NCBI GenBank assembly: GCA_015272325.1
Contig: JACYLU010000030.1
Location: forward strand, 1 to 64,000
Reading direction: 5' to 3'
Source of the DNA: Synechococcales cyanobacterium C42_A2020_086
GTDB lineage: Bacteria > Cyanobacteriota > Cyanobacteriia > Elainellales > Elainellaceae
DNA: 64,000 bases
A model generated the notes under the pieces. The model made no database searches. It saw only the letters and a program-made list of their open reading frames with translations, and had not been told where the DNA came from. Shown here one piece after another: positions 44,100 to 54,800 of the stretch. Made by a program: the position numbers and the translations under genes. Every line of letters starts with the position of its first letter. Position 1 is the first letter of the stretch.

Positions 44100-44600
44100 C
44101 TACTGTTCTCGCGATCGTTCCGAAAATGAACCGCGATGTAGATGAGGCTCCAGATTTGGTTCATGGGCATTTTCGAGCCTGTGGATATGCTGATTCAGTT
44201 CCCGAATCCGGCGCGACAGTAGCCGAATGATATTGATGGCAATATCGGGGGTTTCGTCGATGGCTTCGTAGAGCTGTTGCTGGGTCAATACTAGACAATC
44301 GCAGGAGTCTAGCGTGGTTACCGAGGCCGAACGGGGTTCGGCATCAAGCACGGCCATCTCGCCAAAGCAGTCTTCTCGTTTCAGGATGGCTAGCTCACGA
44401 TTGCCAAGATGAACCCGTACCCGCCCCGTTACCAAGATATAGAGTGATTGCCCTTCCTCGCCTTGTTTGACGATGGTATGACGAGCCGGAAAAGACAATT
44501 CTTCCATCGTGGAGGCCAGCCGCACCAGAAAATCATCGCGCAACTCTCTGAAAATTGGCACTTTTTGAATCAGCACCAGGCGTTGAACACTATTAAGCAT
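44100..44600 (-). CDS. Cyclic-nucleotide-binding domain protein
   Basis: The 166-residue protein is one cyclic-nucleotide-binding fold (about 10-130): VPIFRELRDDFLVRLAS, ARHTIVKQGEEGQSLYILVTGRVRVHL, the phosphate-binding FGEMAVLDAEPRSASVTTLD, then a helical tail (IIRLLSRRIRELNQHIHRLE). It lacks an HTH, so it is not a CRP-type regulator. It lies 95 bp downstream of the nucleotide-transporter-like/HEAT gene on the same strand. In related proteins this domain is fused to that transporter, so the two are likely functional partners. Confidence 0.9.
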   Translation of the reverse strand: MLNSVQRLVLIQKVPIFRELRDDFLVRLASTMEELSFPARHTIVKQGEEGQSLYILVTGRVRVHLGNRELAILKREDCFGEMAVLDAEPRSASVTTLDSCDCLVLTQQQLYEAIDETPDIAINIIRLLSRRIRELNQHIHRLENAHEPNLEPHLHRGSFSERSREQ

Positions 44601-44695
44601 GGCAAGGAAAACTACGGGGATACTGTTTGTCTACAGGTTTTGTTTACAGGTTGTCTACAGGGACACTATAAGGAACACTCAACCAACTCAAGCTG

Positions 44696-47600
44696 CTACT
44701 CAATCAGCTCCAGATCCGTTGAGTCTGGCTCAGGGGGTACAATCTTGGTTCGCGGACGGGATGGAGACGGCAACGCAGTAGACGGCTCAAGTCCCAATGC
44801 TGCCATGAGGTGATGCACCTGCGTCCGAACAAGTGGATCGGGATCGGCTTCTAGAGTAGGCAACACGCGCCGTAGGCTAGAGGGAGATGCTGCCTGCAGG
44901 TAGGCAAGTGCGGCTTCTCGCACATAACCAGTGGGCGAGCGCAGACCTGCAAAGGTTTGCTCCAGTGTGAGGCGGCAACGAGTCTGCCGTGCCAAATGGA
45001 AACAGCAGGCAATCACCCAATCGGGCAGAAAGTGCCGCAGTTCGATCAGGGAGTGCAACCGTCGATGCAGCGACAGGGGATGATAGGGAACGAATCCCGA
45101 TAGCGCCTGTAATTTCTCGGCAGAGGAAACCGTGTCTAGCAGGATCAGCACTGCCCGCTTTTGAGCCAAATCCAGGGTATTATCGAGAATTTCTAGTCCG
45201 CGTGCTCGGTTCTCGGGCGATGCTGATTTCAGGTTAAATGCTGCCGCTCGGATTTTAGGCGGGTCATAGAGGAACTGCATCAGCAGAAACAACCGCTCGA
45301 TGGCATCAGTTTCAGCTCCCTGAAGGGCCCGTCGCAGCAGGTCTGCTGCCGCCAAGCGTATCGGCTCATCGCCCAGATCCTGCAATCCAGCATAGACATG
45401 GGCAAGAAACTGAAATTCTTGCGTCATTAGGGTTTCAATGCCCCTGCGCCCCAGATGATCGGCGACACCATCGATGCCGGCTTCCTGAGGTAATTTCAGC
45501 AGCACCCGCAGGAGCATCCGCCGGTTGTTTCCCCAGGTCGTTAGCAGACGGGTTACTAGCACTTCGATTGCCTCCGGAGTGCCAATCTGCCCAATTGTGC
45601 TCCAGGCATGGCTGCGAATGCCCTCAGGTTGGTAGAGGTTTTCTGCCAGAGTCAGCAGCAGCGGCAGCGCCTCATTTTCCAGTCGCACTAGCGCCCGCTG
45701 GGCGGCAGCACGGGTGGTTTTGTAGTATAGTCCCCGCAGCAGTGATGGGTAATGCTCTTCCAGATGGGTAGCTGCAATCGCCTCCAATACTGCGCAGCGA
45801 ACCCGCACTGAGGAGTCTCGCAGCAAAGGCTGCACATAAAGCCGCAGCGCCTGCAAGTAGTCGGCTTCGCCAAGAGCACGGCAACCCATCACCCGCTCGC
45901 CTTCTTGAGGGTGAGTGAGCATCCGACGCAGCACATTGGTTGCTTCGGCTTTCTGGTAGGCGGTGCCACAGCGCAACATCAGTGCTGCCGCCGTGCTGCG
46001 CACCACCGGATGGATGGCAGGCTTGAGGTAGCTTCGCAGGGCTGTCAGATCTCGCTCGGGTTGGGTGAGATAGCTGTAACGCAGGGCTGCTGCTAAGACC
46101 TCTGGGGCTGTGCCAGATTCTTGGAGTTGCTGCACCAGAGCCTGTACCGCATCTAAATAAGCCGGCTGCGGATGGTGCAACATTACCTCCAGGCTTTGGC
46201 GCTGTAGTGCTGGCGGCAGGGTGAGCAACCGGGGGGCTAAACGTTCGCCGGCTCGTTTGGGATCAGTCCGAATCAGCAACTCGATATAGGCTTCGCGATC
46301 GACCGCCTGATCAGACCGGGTAATGGCATCTTCAATTTCGCGTCGAAATCCCTGAACATCGACTTGAGACAGGCTCAACTGTCCCTGATCGGCACTCAGC
46401 ACCAGCACCTCAACGTACTGAGCTTGCAATTGCTTGACAATCAGCAGCCAGAGCAGTGCCAAAGTCGCTGTGACCACCAAAAACACCGACGCGGGTCGAT
46501 GAGCAGACGCTGGAAGCCACAGCACCAGCAGCAGCGCCAAACCCGTTAGACCTGTCGAGACCGGTTCTGCGATACCGCGCACATCGGACTGTACTGCAGT
46601 GCGCTCACTCTCGGGTAAGGGCTGAAACAAAATCGGGGCAATGCTGGCAATCACCGTGTAGCGTAGCAGCTCATCGATGAACTTCAGAGCAGAGGTGCCC
46701 AGAAATAGCGTGACTAGTCCCGTTAGGGTAAGGCTGCTCAGCAGCAGCGTGGAAGCCGGAGGCAGCAGTGCCAGCCGAAACACGCCAACTCGTTCAATGG
46801 CTCGCCCCGAAATAAACCATTGGATTAGCAGCTCGACTATCCCTAGGGATGCGCTAAACAGCGCCAGAAAATCGGCAATGGCATCGGCACTGATCGTCTG
46901 CTCAAGCTGGCTCAGATATTGAAAATCCAATAAAAGCGCCAGCACCTGCAACAGGACAAAGAACCCCACCACTAGCAGTGTGTAGCGCCGCAGCCGTCCC
47001 TGCAGGGTTCGTTTGGCAAACGGGTTAGGCTTGTCTGGCGAGTGGCGCTGCACCCCATCGGGAAAGAACGGGTGATAGATCTGGGTTAGATAGAGCAGCA
47101 CGGCGGCTCCACCTAGCAGCATCACTCCTGCTAGAGCAATCACATTGGGTAGCCCGATCCACTGCCGCAGCACCGGCAACGATAAGCCGCTCAGCACATC
47201 AGCCGCAAGAATACCACTGCTGATCAGCGGATAGGTGCGCTTGATCTCACGAATCGTGAATAGCTGATTCGCCGTGATCGACGTATTGAGTTCATTAATG
47301 ACATAAATGGCTTCTAGCCAGAGCCGCATCAAGAAGACGGTGTAGCCTCCGAGGAAGGCCGGATTCAGTGGCAGCCGTAGTAGTAGCAGCGGCAGAGCCA
47401 TCAGCACAGCCGTTCCCACAATCACCCGCCGCAGGGGAAGTAAACGCTGCAGCCAGGCGTAGCAAACCCCAAAGCCGGTACCAATCACTGCACTGGCAAT
47501 GTAGATCCAGGGTAGGGATGCAGCACCATATTCACCCAGAAACAGTGCCGCTACGCTCACTTCTAACCAAAGAATGCCAACGGAGCTGAGGGTATAAAAC

Positions 47601-47713
47601 GCGAACATCAAAAATGTCCGCTCACTCTCTTCCGGACGGAGGTTCAGCCAGCGTAACCATCCTGCCGTCGATCCCGTTTTGCCTTTGGGAAGCGGCTTCC
47701 CGACTTGCTTCAT
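44696..47713 (-). CDS. Nucleotide-transporter-like membrane protein with HEAT repeats
   Basis: The 1005-residue protein has about twelve transmembrane helices in residues 30-440 that resemble the ATP/ADP (NTT/TLC) transporter family: SVGILWLEVSVAALFLGEYG, LPLRRVI, and FIDELLRYTVIASIAPILFQPL. A long C-terminal helical-repeat region follows (about 470-980), with HEAT-like units such as ALRSYLKPAIHPVVRSTAA, VLRRMLTHPQEGERVMGCRAL and PLLRDSSVRVRCAVLEAI. The cyclic-nucleotide-binding gene lies just downstream. It may be a membrane transporter with a cytosolic regulatory scaffold; true nucleotide transport is not proven for this architecture. Confidence 0.82.
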   Translation of the reverse strand: MKQVGKPLPKGKTGSTAGWLRWLNLRPEESERTFLMFAFYTLSSVGILWLEVSVAALFLGEYGAASLPWIYIASAVIGTGFGVCYAWLQRLLPLRRVIVGTAVLMALPLLLLRLPLNPAFLGGYTVFLMRLWLEAIYVINELNTSITANQLFTIREIKRTYPLISSGILAADVLSGLSLPVLRQWIGLPNVIALAGVMLLGGAAVLLYLTQIYHPFFPDGVQRHSPDKPNPFAKRTLQGRLRRYTLLVVGFFVLLQVLALLLDFQYLSQLEQTISADAIADFLALFSASLGIVELLIQWFISGRAIERVGVFRLALLPPASTLLLSSLTLTGLVTLFLGTSALKFIDELLRYTVIASIAPILFQPLPESERTAVQSDVRGIAEPVSTGLTGLALLLVLWLPASAHRPASVFLVVTATLALLWLLIVKQLQAQYVEVLVLSADQGQLSLSQVDVQGFRREIEDAITRSDQAVDREAYIELLIRTDPKRAGERLAPRLLTLPPALQRQSLEVMLHHPQPAYLDAVQALVQQLQESGTAPEVLAAALRYSYLTQPERDLTALRSYLKPAIHPVVRSTAAALMLRCGTAYQKAEATNVLRRMLTHPQEGERVMGCRALGEADYLQALRLYVQPLLRDSSVRVRCAVLEAIAATHLEEHYPSLLRGLYYKTTRAAAQRALVRLENEALPLLLTLAENLYQPEGIRSHAWSTIGQIGTPEAIEVLVTRLLTTWGNNRRMLLRVLLKLPQEAGIDGVADHLGRRGIETLMTQEFQFLAHVYAGLQDLGDEPIRLAAADLLRRALQGAETDAIERLFLLMQFLYDPPKIRAAAFNLKSASPENRARGLEILDNTLDLAQKRAVLILLDTVSSAEKLQALSGFVPYHPLSLHRRLHSLIELRHFLPDWVIACCFHLARQTRCRLTLEQTFAGLRSPTGYVREAALAYLQAASPSSLRRVLPTLEADPDPLVRTQVHHLMAALGLEPSTALPSPSRPRTKIVPPEPDSTDLELIE

Positions 47714-47916
47714 GCAGCTCTGTGATGCCTCTGGTGCCGAGCGATCAGCTCATCGCCTAGCGGATTGTTGTGCAGGTATGCTTACCATCTAATCATGCCC
47801 TGGAGCCTGCGGTATCATTCCGGCTCTGGCTTTATTCAGAGACATAGAGAAAATCAAGTTGACCTGCAAACCGGTACAAGCCACTTTCCTACCCTGAATC
47901 GGTCTTCTGGCCAGTT

Positions 47917-48450
47917 TTACTTCTTGGGAGACAGCATCATGATCATGTTTTTGCCTTCCCGCTTGGGAGCCTGCTGAATCTCGGCAACACTCTGTAGGTC
48001 TGTCGCCATTCGCATTAGCAAACTCTCGGCCAAGTCACTGTGTTGGCTTTCCCGCCCCCGGAACATGATAGTTGCTTTGACCTTATCTCCTGCCTTCAAG
48101 AATCGCTCTGCTTGGTTGACCCGCACATGGTAGTCGTGATCCTCGATCTTGTAGCGCATCTTCACTTCCTTAACATCGGAAGTATGCTGCTTCTTGCGGG
48201 CTTCCCGAGCTTTCTTCTCTTGCTCGAATTTAAATTTGCCGTAATCCATAATCCGGCAAACCGGCGGATCAGCTTTATCGCTCACCAGCACCAGATCTAG
48301 CTCTTTTTCTTCTGCGAGTCGGAGCGCTTCTCGGGGGGTCATAATCCCCAATTGCCCACCGTCGGTGTCAATCACCCTGATTTTTGGAAATCGAATCCGT
48401 TCGTTGATGGTTGGTAAATCGCGATTAGGTTTGGTCAAAGCCATGGGCAT
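47917..48450 (-). CDS. infC: Translation initiation factor IF-3
   Basis: The 177-residue protein has the IF-3 order: N-domain [23 protein letters not shown], the linker with [28 protein letters not shown], and the C-domain with [42 protein letters not shown]. It binds the 30S subunit and checks start codons. The length is normal. The start is an ATG at 48450 without a clear ribosome-binding site; an ATG two codons later is also possible. Its leader, about 300 bp, is shared with the divergent comF gene. Confidence 0.97.
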   Translation of the reverse strand: MPMALTKPNRDLPTINERIRFPKIRVIDTDGGQLGIMTPREALRLAEEKELDLVLVSDKADPPVCRIMDYGKFKFEQEKKAREARKKQHTSDVKEVKMRYKIEDHDYHVRVNQAERFLKAGDKVKATIMFRGRESQHSDLAESLLMRMATDLQSVAEIQQAPKREGKNMIMMLSPKK

Positions 48451-48751
48451 TTGATGGTTCGTGCTTTTCTGTAGGGTTTGAATTGCAGTTCGTTAATAAG
48501 AGGTTGCAGAACGTTACTAAGGTTGAACAGGAAATAACAATTATAGTAAGTCGCACCTGTGAAAGTGGAACTATAGATTTGTTACATCCTGCTATTCTAG
48601 CCACGTCCCTTAGCTCCCTGTCCACCATCGGGCGAGTGATTTCCGCTCTCAGCCCAGAGGCGATCGAGGAAAGTTTGCTGCCTCAACCTTAGTCTGGAGC
48701 CGCAGAGCTGGGCTGCACATGGGGACGCAGGCTCACCCGGAGGAATCTCAG

Positions 48752-49462
48752 ATGACGCCTTGGCTGTCCCATCTATTCGATGTGATTCTGCAGTCGCCTT
48801 GTCCTCTGTGCAACCGATCAGCAGCCGAGGTGCTTTGTCGAGCTTGCCAGCAACAGGTGCATCGCTGCCAGTTATCGTCCACTCAGCACTGGCAGATCCA
48901 ATCTCTGCCGGTGTTTGCCTGGGGAAGCTATAGCGGCGGGCTGAAACGCAGCTTGACAACCCTGAAGTACCATCACCAGCCGCGCCTTGCTCGTCCACTG
49001 GGGCAGTGGTTGGCAGAGTCCTGGCTAGCAAACCCACCCGTTTCTGCCCGGTTAACAGTGGTGCCTATTCCCATGCACGCTAGTAAACAGCAGCAGCGGG
49101 GGTTCAATCAGTCCGAACTACTAGCGGAGGCGTTTTGCCAGAGGACGGGGTTTCCCTTGGCTCGACAGGGTTTGGTTCGCCATCGCGCCACGGCTGCACA
49201 GTTTGGGCTGGGGGCAGCGGCTCGGGCAGAGAATTTGACCGGCGCATTCCAACTCGGGTCTGGATTCTTGAGGCAACCTCCCCAAACGGCTGTGCTGTTG
49301 CTCGACGACATCTTTACCACTGGGGCAACCGCCACCGCCGCCGCGCAAACCCTGCGCCAGCATGGCATTTCGGTTGTGGGGATTGCAGTAGTTGCTCGGG
49401 CAGAATGGGAGTCACAGCCCCCACAACTGCGGCTAAAACGGCTAAAAGGCAATGCTAGGTAA
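48752..49462 (+). CDS. ComF-family phosphoribosyltransferase-like protein
   Basis: The 236-residue protein has an N-terminal zinc-finger-like Cys cluster (CPLCNRSAAEVLCRACQQQVHRC) and a C-terminal phosphoribosyltransferase fold with the PRPP loop VLLLDDIFTTGATATAA. VVPIPMHASKQQQRGFNQSELLA is the typical ComF block. ComF proteins take part in DNA uptake in competent bacteria, and homologues are common in cyanobacteria. I chose the ATG at 48752 because GGAGG stands eight bases upstream; an earlier ATG at 48719 lacks a site. Confidence 0.93.
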   Translation: MTPWLSHLFDVILQSPCPLCNRSAAEVLCRACQQQVHRCQLSSTQHWQIQSLPVFAWGSYSGGLKRSLTTLKYHHQPRLARPLGQWLAESWLANPPVSARLTVVPIPMHASKQQQRGFNQSELLAEAFCQRTGFPLARQGLVRHRATAAQFGLGAAARAENLTGAFQLGSGFLRQPPQTAVLLLDDIFTTGATATAAAQTLRQHGISVVGIAVVARAEWESQPPQLRLKRLKGNAR

Positions 49463-49515
49463 CTCAGAGTCAGCCTCTAGCGAGTCCAATCAAAGCGGAC
49501 GAACAAGTGAATATA

Positions 49516-49875
49516 TCACGGACGGACAATCGAACAAGTAGGCGGCAACTCGCTAGAACCAAAGATCGGCGTTGGATCGAGTCCGGCAATATCGCGAAAT
49601 TGGGCGGGGGTCATGGTGCTGACAATGGGCTGATTCTCCCAGCTTTTCAGTTTATTGTGAGTCTGGGCTAGAAACTCAACGCCTCGGCGTAGCGGCACCG
49701 AAATCCATTGATCAACCAACGTTTCTATAAGGGCAAGCTCAATCAGGGGATAGGGATAGAGGCGCAACAGCTCTTCGAGATAAAGCTCAAACTGGTGCGG
49801 TTCATCTCCGCTGAGTTGATAACTGCTGACAATATGTTTCACCCGCTGGCGGCTTACCTGTTCTTGAAGTTTCAC
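49516..49875 (-). CDS. Small conserved cyanobacterial-type protein, unknown function
   Basis: The 119-residue protein is helical in the middle (QFELYLEELLRLYPYPLIELALIETLVDQW) and then has a conserved-looking VPLRRGVEFLAQTHNKLKSWE segment, ending with a Pro/Thr-rich tail. It has no signal peptide and no known domain. It resembles small unannotated cyanobacterial proteins, but I cannot name the family. It starts with GTG, supported by a GAGGT site. The comF gene is convergent, with 53 bp between the stops. Confidence 0.72.
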   Translation of the reverse strand: MKLQEQVSRQRVKHIVSSYQLSGDEPHQFELYLEELLRLYPYPLIELALIETLVDQWISVPLRRGVEFLAQTHNKLKSWENQPIVSTMTPAQFRDIAGLDPTPIFGSSELPPTCSIVRP

Positions 49876-50492
49876 GACTACCTCAGCCCATGTTATTCAT
49901 CCAAATGAGTCCAACTAATGAGATCTCGTGAGATCTCAATTGAGATCTAAATTAAGTTTGTGCTGTAAATGAGTGAATTACCCCTAATTGGCAGTGAACG
50001 GACAGTGAATGAACGTTTCAAGTGGGTTCAACCTTGTTTTTCATCCTACCGGAACTCACTCATTTTTACGAAAGTATCCTATCTTTTCAGTCTCAATTGT
50101 CAAAGTCAACCTGAATTTGGTTAAAGAAATCTGCAAATTGGTCGCTAGTGAGCGCACTCAAAGTCTGTTGTGTGGGACGACCGGATTAGGTCAATCCTGC
50201 AATTGGGCTGAGCTAGTTTCGATCAGCCATCGAGCTGTCTCCTAAATCAGTCTCTGCCGCTCCTAAAATACGCTTCTAAAATTATCGTTTCGGCTGTTCT
50301 CTAAATCTCTGATTGAAGAATCTGATCGAAAAATGAAAGAGGAAGAGCCATCCGGGCCGAATAGCTTGCTGCTCAATGCCACTCCAGACCACGCGATAAC
50401 TTCTCAATGACTTCTCAAAGTTCATCCGGTGAGATAACGTTTAGAGGGCAGCCCTTCGCTCGTACTCTAAAAGGTATCAACGCTGGCGGACA
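49876..50492. other. Intergenic stretch without a supported gene
   Basis: No gene is supported on either strand. A plus-strand frame at 50009-50245 lacks a ribosome-binding site. A short direct repeat of GAGATCT occurs near 49920-49947. Confidence 0.5.
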
Positions 50493-50807
50493 ATGACTGG
50501 AGAAGACTTACATCAGTTGCTGTTAACAAAATGGGGGCGCTCATATGATGTTCAGCTCCGGCGCACCCAAGGCAAGGTATTTCTGCAGGTGATGTGGAAA
50601 TATTTGGAGCAGGCGTCTTTTCCAATGACTGAGGCAGACTATTTGGCGCACCTAGAAACCGTGGCTAGCTACATCAGCGCCTGGGGAGGCAGCGAGCAAG
50701 TGCAGCAGTGGATCGAGCAAACCCGCGAACGCCCGCGCCTCGGCAAGGCAGTCAACATCCCTATCGATTTAGGAGAACGAGCCTCTGAATGGATCGTCGA
50801 GAAATAG
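50493..50807 (+). CDS. DUF3067 family protein
   Basis: The 104-residue protein matches DUF3067, a small family of cyanobacteria and plastid-bearing eukaryotes: LLTKWGRSYDVQLRRTQGKVFLQVMWKYLEQASFPM, YLAHLETVASYISAWGG and the tail RPRLGKAVNIPI. Its function is not known. It has no signal peptide. It is convergent with tatC. Confidence 0.88.
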   Translation: MTGEDLHQLLLTKWGRSYDVQLRRTQGKVFLQVMWKYLEQASFPMTEADYLAHLETVASYISAWGGSEQVQQWIEQTRERPRLGKAVNIPIDLGERASEWIVEK

Positions 50808-50808
50808 G

Positions 50809-50852
50809 CTTGCTGTTCAGGCTGTTCAGTCTTGCTGTTCAGGCTGTTCAGT
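50809..50852. repeat. Exact 22-bp tandem duplication after the DUF3067 gene
   Basis: A 22-bp unit starting CTTGCTGTTCAGG occurs at 50809-50830 and 50831-50852. Each copy itself contains GCTGTTCAG twice, so it probably arose by nested slippage. Confidence 0.92.
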
Positions 50853-50900
50853 AAAGAGTTTAGAAAAGGGTTTGAAGCGTGAACGATGGGGCGCACCCCG

Positions 50901-51725
50901 CTAGCGACGAGCAAGTTTCACCATGAGGATGCCGCCAAAATATAAACTCAGGACTGCACCCCCCAGCAAACTTTGCGTCACTGGATCCGTAGAAGGCGTG
51001 AGCACCGCTCCTAAAACCGCTGCTGCCAGAATGATGTAGCGCCAGCCCGACAGCATTTGCTCTGACGAAACAATACCTAGCAATCCCAGCAAAAGCTGAA
51101 TAATGGGAATCTGAAACGCCAAGCCAGTGCTGAAAAGCAGCAATAGCACGAACTCAAAGTAACGCTCAATCGACCAGAGTTGCTCTACAACCCCTTCACC
51201 GTAGCTGATGAAAAAGTTGAGCGCGGCGGGGATCAGTAGGAAGTAGGCAAATACTAGCCCGGCAGCGAAGAGAACGGTGGAGCCTAACACGATTGGCCCC
51301 AACAGGCGACGCTCACGACGAGTCAATCCTGGCAGCACAAACTGGATAATTTGGTAAAGCACAAAAGGGCTAGAAACCAGCAATCCGCTGTAGCCAGCGA
51401 CCTTCAGCGACACAAAAAAGTATTCTCCTGGAGCGAGCTGCAAAAATTTAGCGCCCTGAGCCGGCACCTCTAGCAGCTGCACAATCGGGTTGACGAAAAT
51501 AAAGCAGACGATAATGCCCAGAACTACCGCAATCAAAGCATAGAAAATGCGCAGCCGCAGCTCCTCAAGGTGATCAAACAGCGACATTTCCACATCGTCG
51601 GGCAGTTCGTCGAGGTCCTCTTCGCGGGAAGCCGAGGCCGCCTGGTCATTCTTTGGGACGGCGGGAGAGTCCGCATGGGTGAGGGGCGGTAAGGATGCAG
51701 TCTCAAGATCAGGAGGAACGGTCAT
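50901..51725 (-). CDS. tatC: Sec-independent protein translocase TatC
   Basis: The 274-residue protein has an acidic, Pro-rich N-terminal extension (about 1-55) and then the TatC core: [20 protein letters not shown] at the first helix, [20 protein letters not shown], and [18 protein letters not shown]. There are six membrane helices. It recognises twin-arginine signal peptides and works with TatA/TatB in the thylakoid or plasma membrane. I chose the ATG at 51725; a longer frame to 51845 adds an unrelated Cys-rich segment. No tatA gene is adjacent. Confidence 0.94.
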   Translation of the reverse strand: MTVPPDLETASLPPLTHADSPAVPKNDQAASASREEDLDELPDDVEMSLFDHLEELRLRIFYALIAVVLGIIVCFIFVNPIVQLLEVPAQGAKFLQLAPGEYFFVSLKVAGYSGLLVSSPFVLYQIIQFVLPGLTRRERRLLGPIVLGSTVLFAAGLVFAYFLLIPAALNFFISYGEGVVEQLWSIERYFEFVLLLLFSTGLAFQIPIIQLLLGLLGIVSSEQMLSGWRYIILAAAVLGAVLTPSTDPVTQSLLGGAVLSLYFGGILMVKLARR

Positions 51726-51889
51726 GATGAGAACAGTCCAACGACAATAAGGAGTCAAAGCGCTGAAACGCCGGCAGCGGGGGCAGGTGCTCGTTACCCC
51801 CTGGCTGACTAGTCGCATGACGATGCCAAGCAACCAAGGGATCACCTGTTATTATGACTTTCTTTTAGCCTAGCGGTTTTGGGATGAGG

Positions 51890-54800
51890 TCATGTCCGCC
51901 TCCTCAGTGCTTGGGTGTAGACCGGCTGGATCAAATCAATCACAATGTCGAGACGCAGGTGGTCGATCCAGGTGGTGAGAGCCGCCGCCAGTGCCCTGTG
52001 GGATGCAGGCATTTCAGCCACCCGCTTTAATAACTGCTCATCGTCGAGGCGAATCGCCGCCTGATAGAGTAGCGTCAGCTCTTCGATGGGTAGCGTAGCC
52101 AGGGCCGTGCGGTGCTGATCGAGATCCAGCAGCGTTGCTTCTAGCTCGAGATCGGCTGCGGCGTCTCTATTGATCTCATTAATTTCATAGCGGTATTGCA
52201 CCTGCAAATGCTGCGCCATCTTGGCAAACAGCACATCCTCCTGGAAAGGTTTAGTCAGAAAATCATCGCAGCCGACAGCCATCACCCCAGCTCGATCTTC
52301 TTCAAAGGCATAGGCGGTCAAGGCAATGATCACCGTTCGCTGCAGTGCTTCTGCTGAGGGCTGGCAAGATGGCTGGCCGGCCGGTTGGATCAGGTGGTCC
52401 CGTTCCCGCTGGCGAATCTGCCGGGTTGCTTCGTAGCCGTCCATCACAGGCATTTGCATATCCATCCAGATCAGATGCGGTCGCCAACTCTCCCAGAGCT
52501 GCAGGGCGTCTTGACCGTTCGTCGCTTCCTGGACTGCGAAGCCAATGCCGAGCAGCAGCTTCACCAGCAACTGACGATTCTCCCATTTGTCTTCGACTAC
52601 CAGAATTCGATAGTTTGGCTGATTGGGTGCCAAGCCGACCACCCGCTGGGGGAACTGTTGCGTTGGGGTAGCAACCGGCTCGGTTCCCAATTGCAGGGGA
52701 ATCTCGAAGCGGAAGGTAGAGCCTTGCCCCAACACGCTGTGTACGGTGATATCCCCTCCCATGAGGCGAACAAACTGCCGACTGATGGGGAGTCCTAGAC
52801 CAGTGCCCTCCAGCGAACGGCGCCCCGATTCGGCCTGCACGAACGCTTCAAAAAGCTGTTCCAAGTCAGAGGTGGCAATGCCGGGTCCTGTGTCTTCCAC
52901 CTCAAAGCACAGTCGCTTGCTGAGATTGTGCGTCTGTTGGGTCACGCGCAGGGTGACGGTGCCGTGCGATGTGAATTTAATGGCATTGCCCAAGAGGTTG
53001 ATCAACACCTGTCGCAGTTTGCTGGCATCAGTGTAGATGTATTGCGGCACATCGGGCGCTAAGTTAAACAACAGCCGTAGCCCCTGAGAGCGGGCTTTTA
53101 GATGCAGCATTTCTTCTAAGCCATCGAGCAGGCTGTAGAGATCAAACGTATGCTGATTCAGCGTTACCTGTCCTGCTTCGATTTTGGACATTTCCAGGAC
53201 ATCGTTGATGAGAGTGAGCAGGTGTTCGCCGCTGCTGTTGATAATGCCCAGATATTCCTGCTGTTCTAGATTCAGCGAGGGATCGCGGATGAGGAGTTGC
53301 GTAAAGCCGAGAATGGCATTGAGGGGTGTGCGTAGTTCGTGGCTGATTTTGGCCAAAAACTCGCTTTTGGCTTGGTTGGCCGCATCCGCTGCTTCTTTGG
53401 CTTGCTGTAGCTCTGCCGACTGGTGCCGTGCTTGGGCTAACAACTCGGCTTGCTGTAGAGCAACCCCCAACTGCACCGCAATATGAGTCACAAACTCAAT
53501 TTCTTTGGCTTGCCACTGGCGGGGGGCAGCACATTGATGGATGCACAGCAACCCCCACAACTCATCGCCCTTCAACAGCGGAGCCACCAAATTGGCCCGC
53601 ACCTGAAACTGAGAGAGGGTGTCCAGGTAACAGGATTGCAGTCCTGCCGCATAGATATCATCAACGGCGCAGACGCGACCCTGCTGGTAGTAGGTAGCAT
53701 GATTTTCACCAAAGCAGTGGTCATGCACCTTTGCCGTCATTGCCGCCCGAAAGCCGGGAAGTACTGCCTCGGCAACGATCTCGCCGTCGTTGTAGCTTGA
53801 GGTGGGGTCAAAGCGGAACATGGCCACGCGGTCGGCACTGAGCAACTGCCGCACTTCTGTCGCGGTAGTTTGAAAAATCGTTTCGATATCGAGGGTTTGG
53901 CGAATTTTTTCAATGACTTGGGCGATCGCCCGCTCGCGTTCTGCCTCTAGCGCCAACTCCTCTGCCCGCTGCCGAAGCTGGTGCTCTAAGCGGCTTTGCA
54001 GCATGGTCGAGCGATGTTCAGCTTGCCCGAGCCGTTCGGCCTGTTGCAAAGCTACCCCGAGCTGTGAGCTAATTTGAATCAAAAAATTGAGATCACTGTC
54101 GTTCCAGTGGCGAACTCCCGAGTTTTGATAGGCCGCTAGCAGCCCCCAGAGCTGTTGCCCCTGATAGATAGCCACAATGGCATAGGCTCTGGCCTGGTAG
54201 GACTCTAGCGCTCGGATGTAGCAGTCGCTAAAGCCAGCATTATAGATATCGGCGCACACTCGAAGGATTTCGCCTTGCGTGAAACCACCGCCATCTGTTG
54301 CTTGCAGATGCGAATCGGCCGGCAGAGAGCAGGCAAGCTGTTTGGCACTGCATTCACTGATGTTGTCAAACAGATGCGGAGCGGTTTGCTGGGTCTGAAG
54401 CAGCGAGTTCCAGCCTTCGGCTACCGATTCCACCACAAAGCAGCCGCTCCAGTCCGCGTTGAAGCGGTAAATACCGACACGATCCACATTGAGCAGCAGC
54501 CGTACCTCTTGGGTTGTTGTCTGAAAGATCGTCTCTAGATCGAGTGAGCGGCGAATTTTGTCGATGATGGTTGTGATCGCTCTCTCCCGCTCCACAGCAC
54601 GCGCGAGCTGCTCTGACTGTAGGCGCAGTTGCTTCAGCGATTCCGCTTGCTGCAGCGCCACCCCGAGATGGCTGCCAATTTGAGTCAACAGGCTAATCTC
54701 TGCCGTCTCCCAATGGCGTGGCTGCTGATGGTGATAAGCGATGAGCAGCCCCCACAGCCCTTCGCCCACAAACACCGGAACCGCTATATAGGCGCGAATT

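Noticed and set aside
50009-50245. Plus-strand 78-codon frame before the DUF3067 gene
   Set aside because: No ribosome-binding site and no conserved-looking motif.
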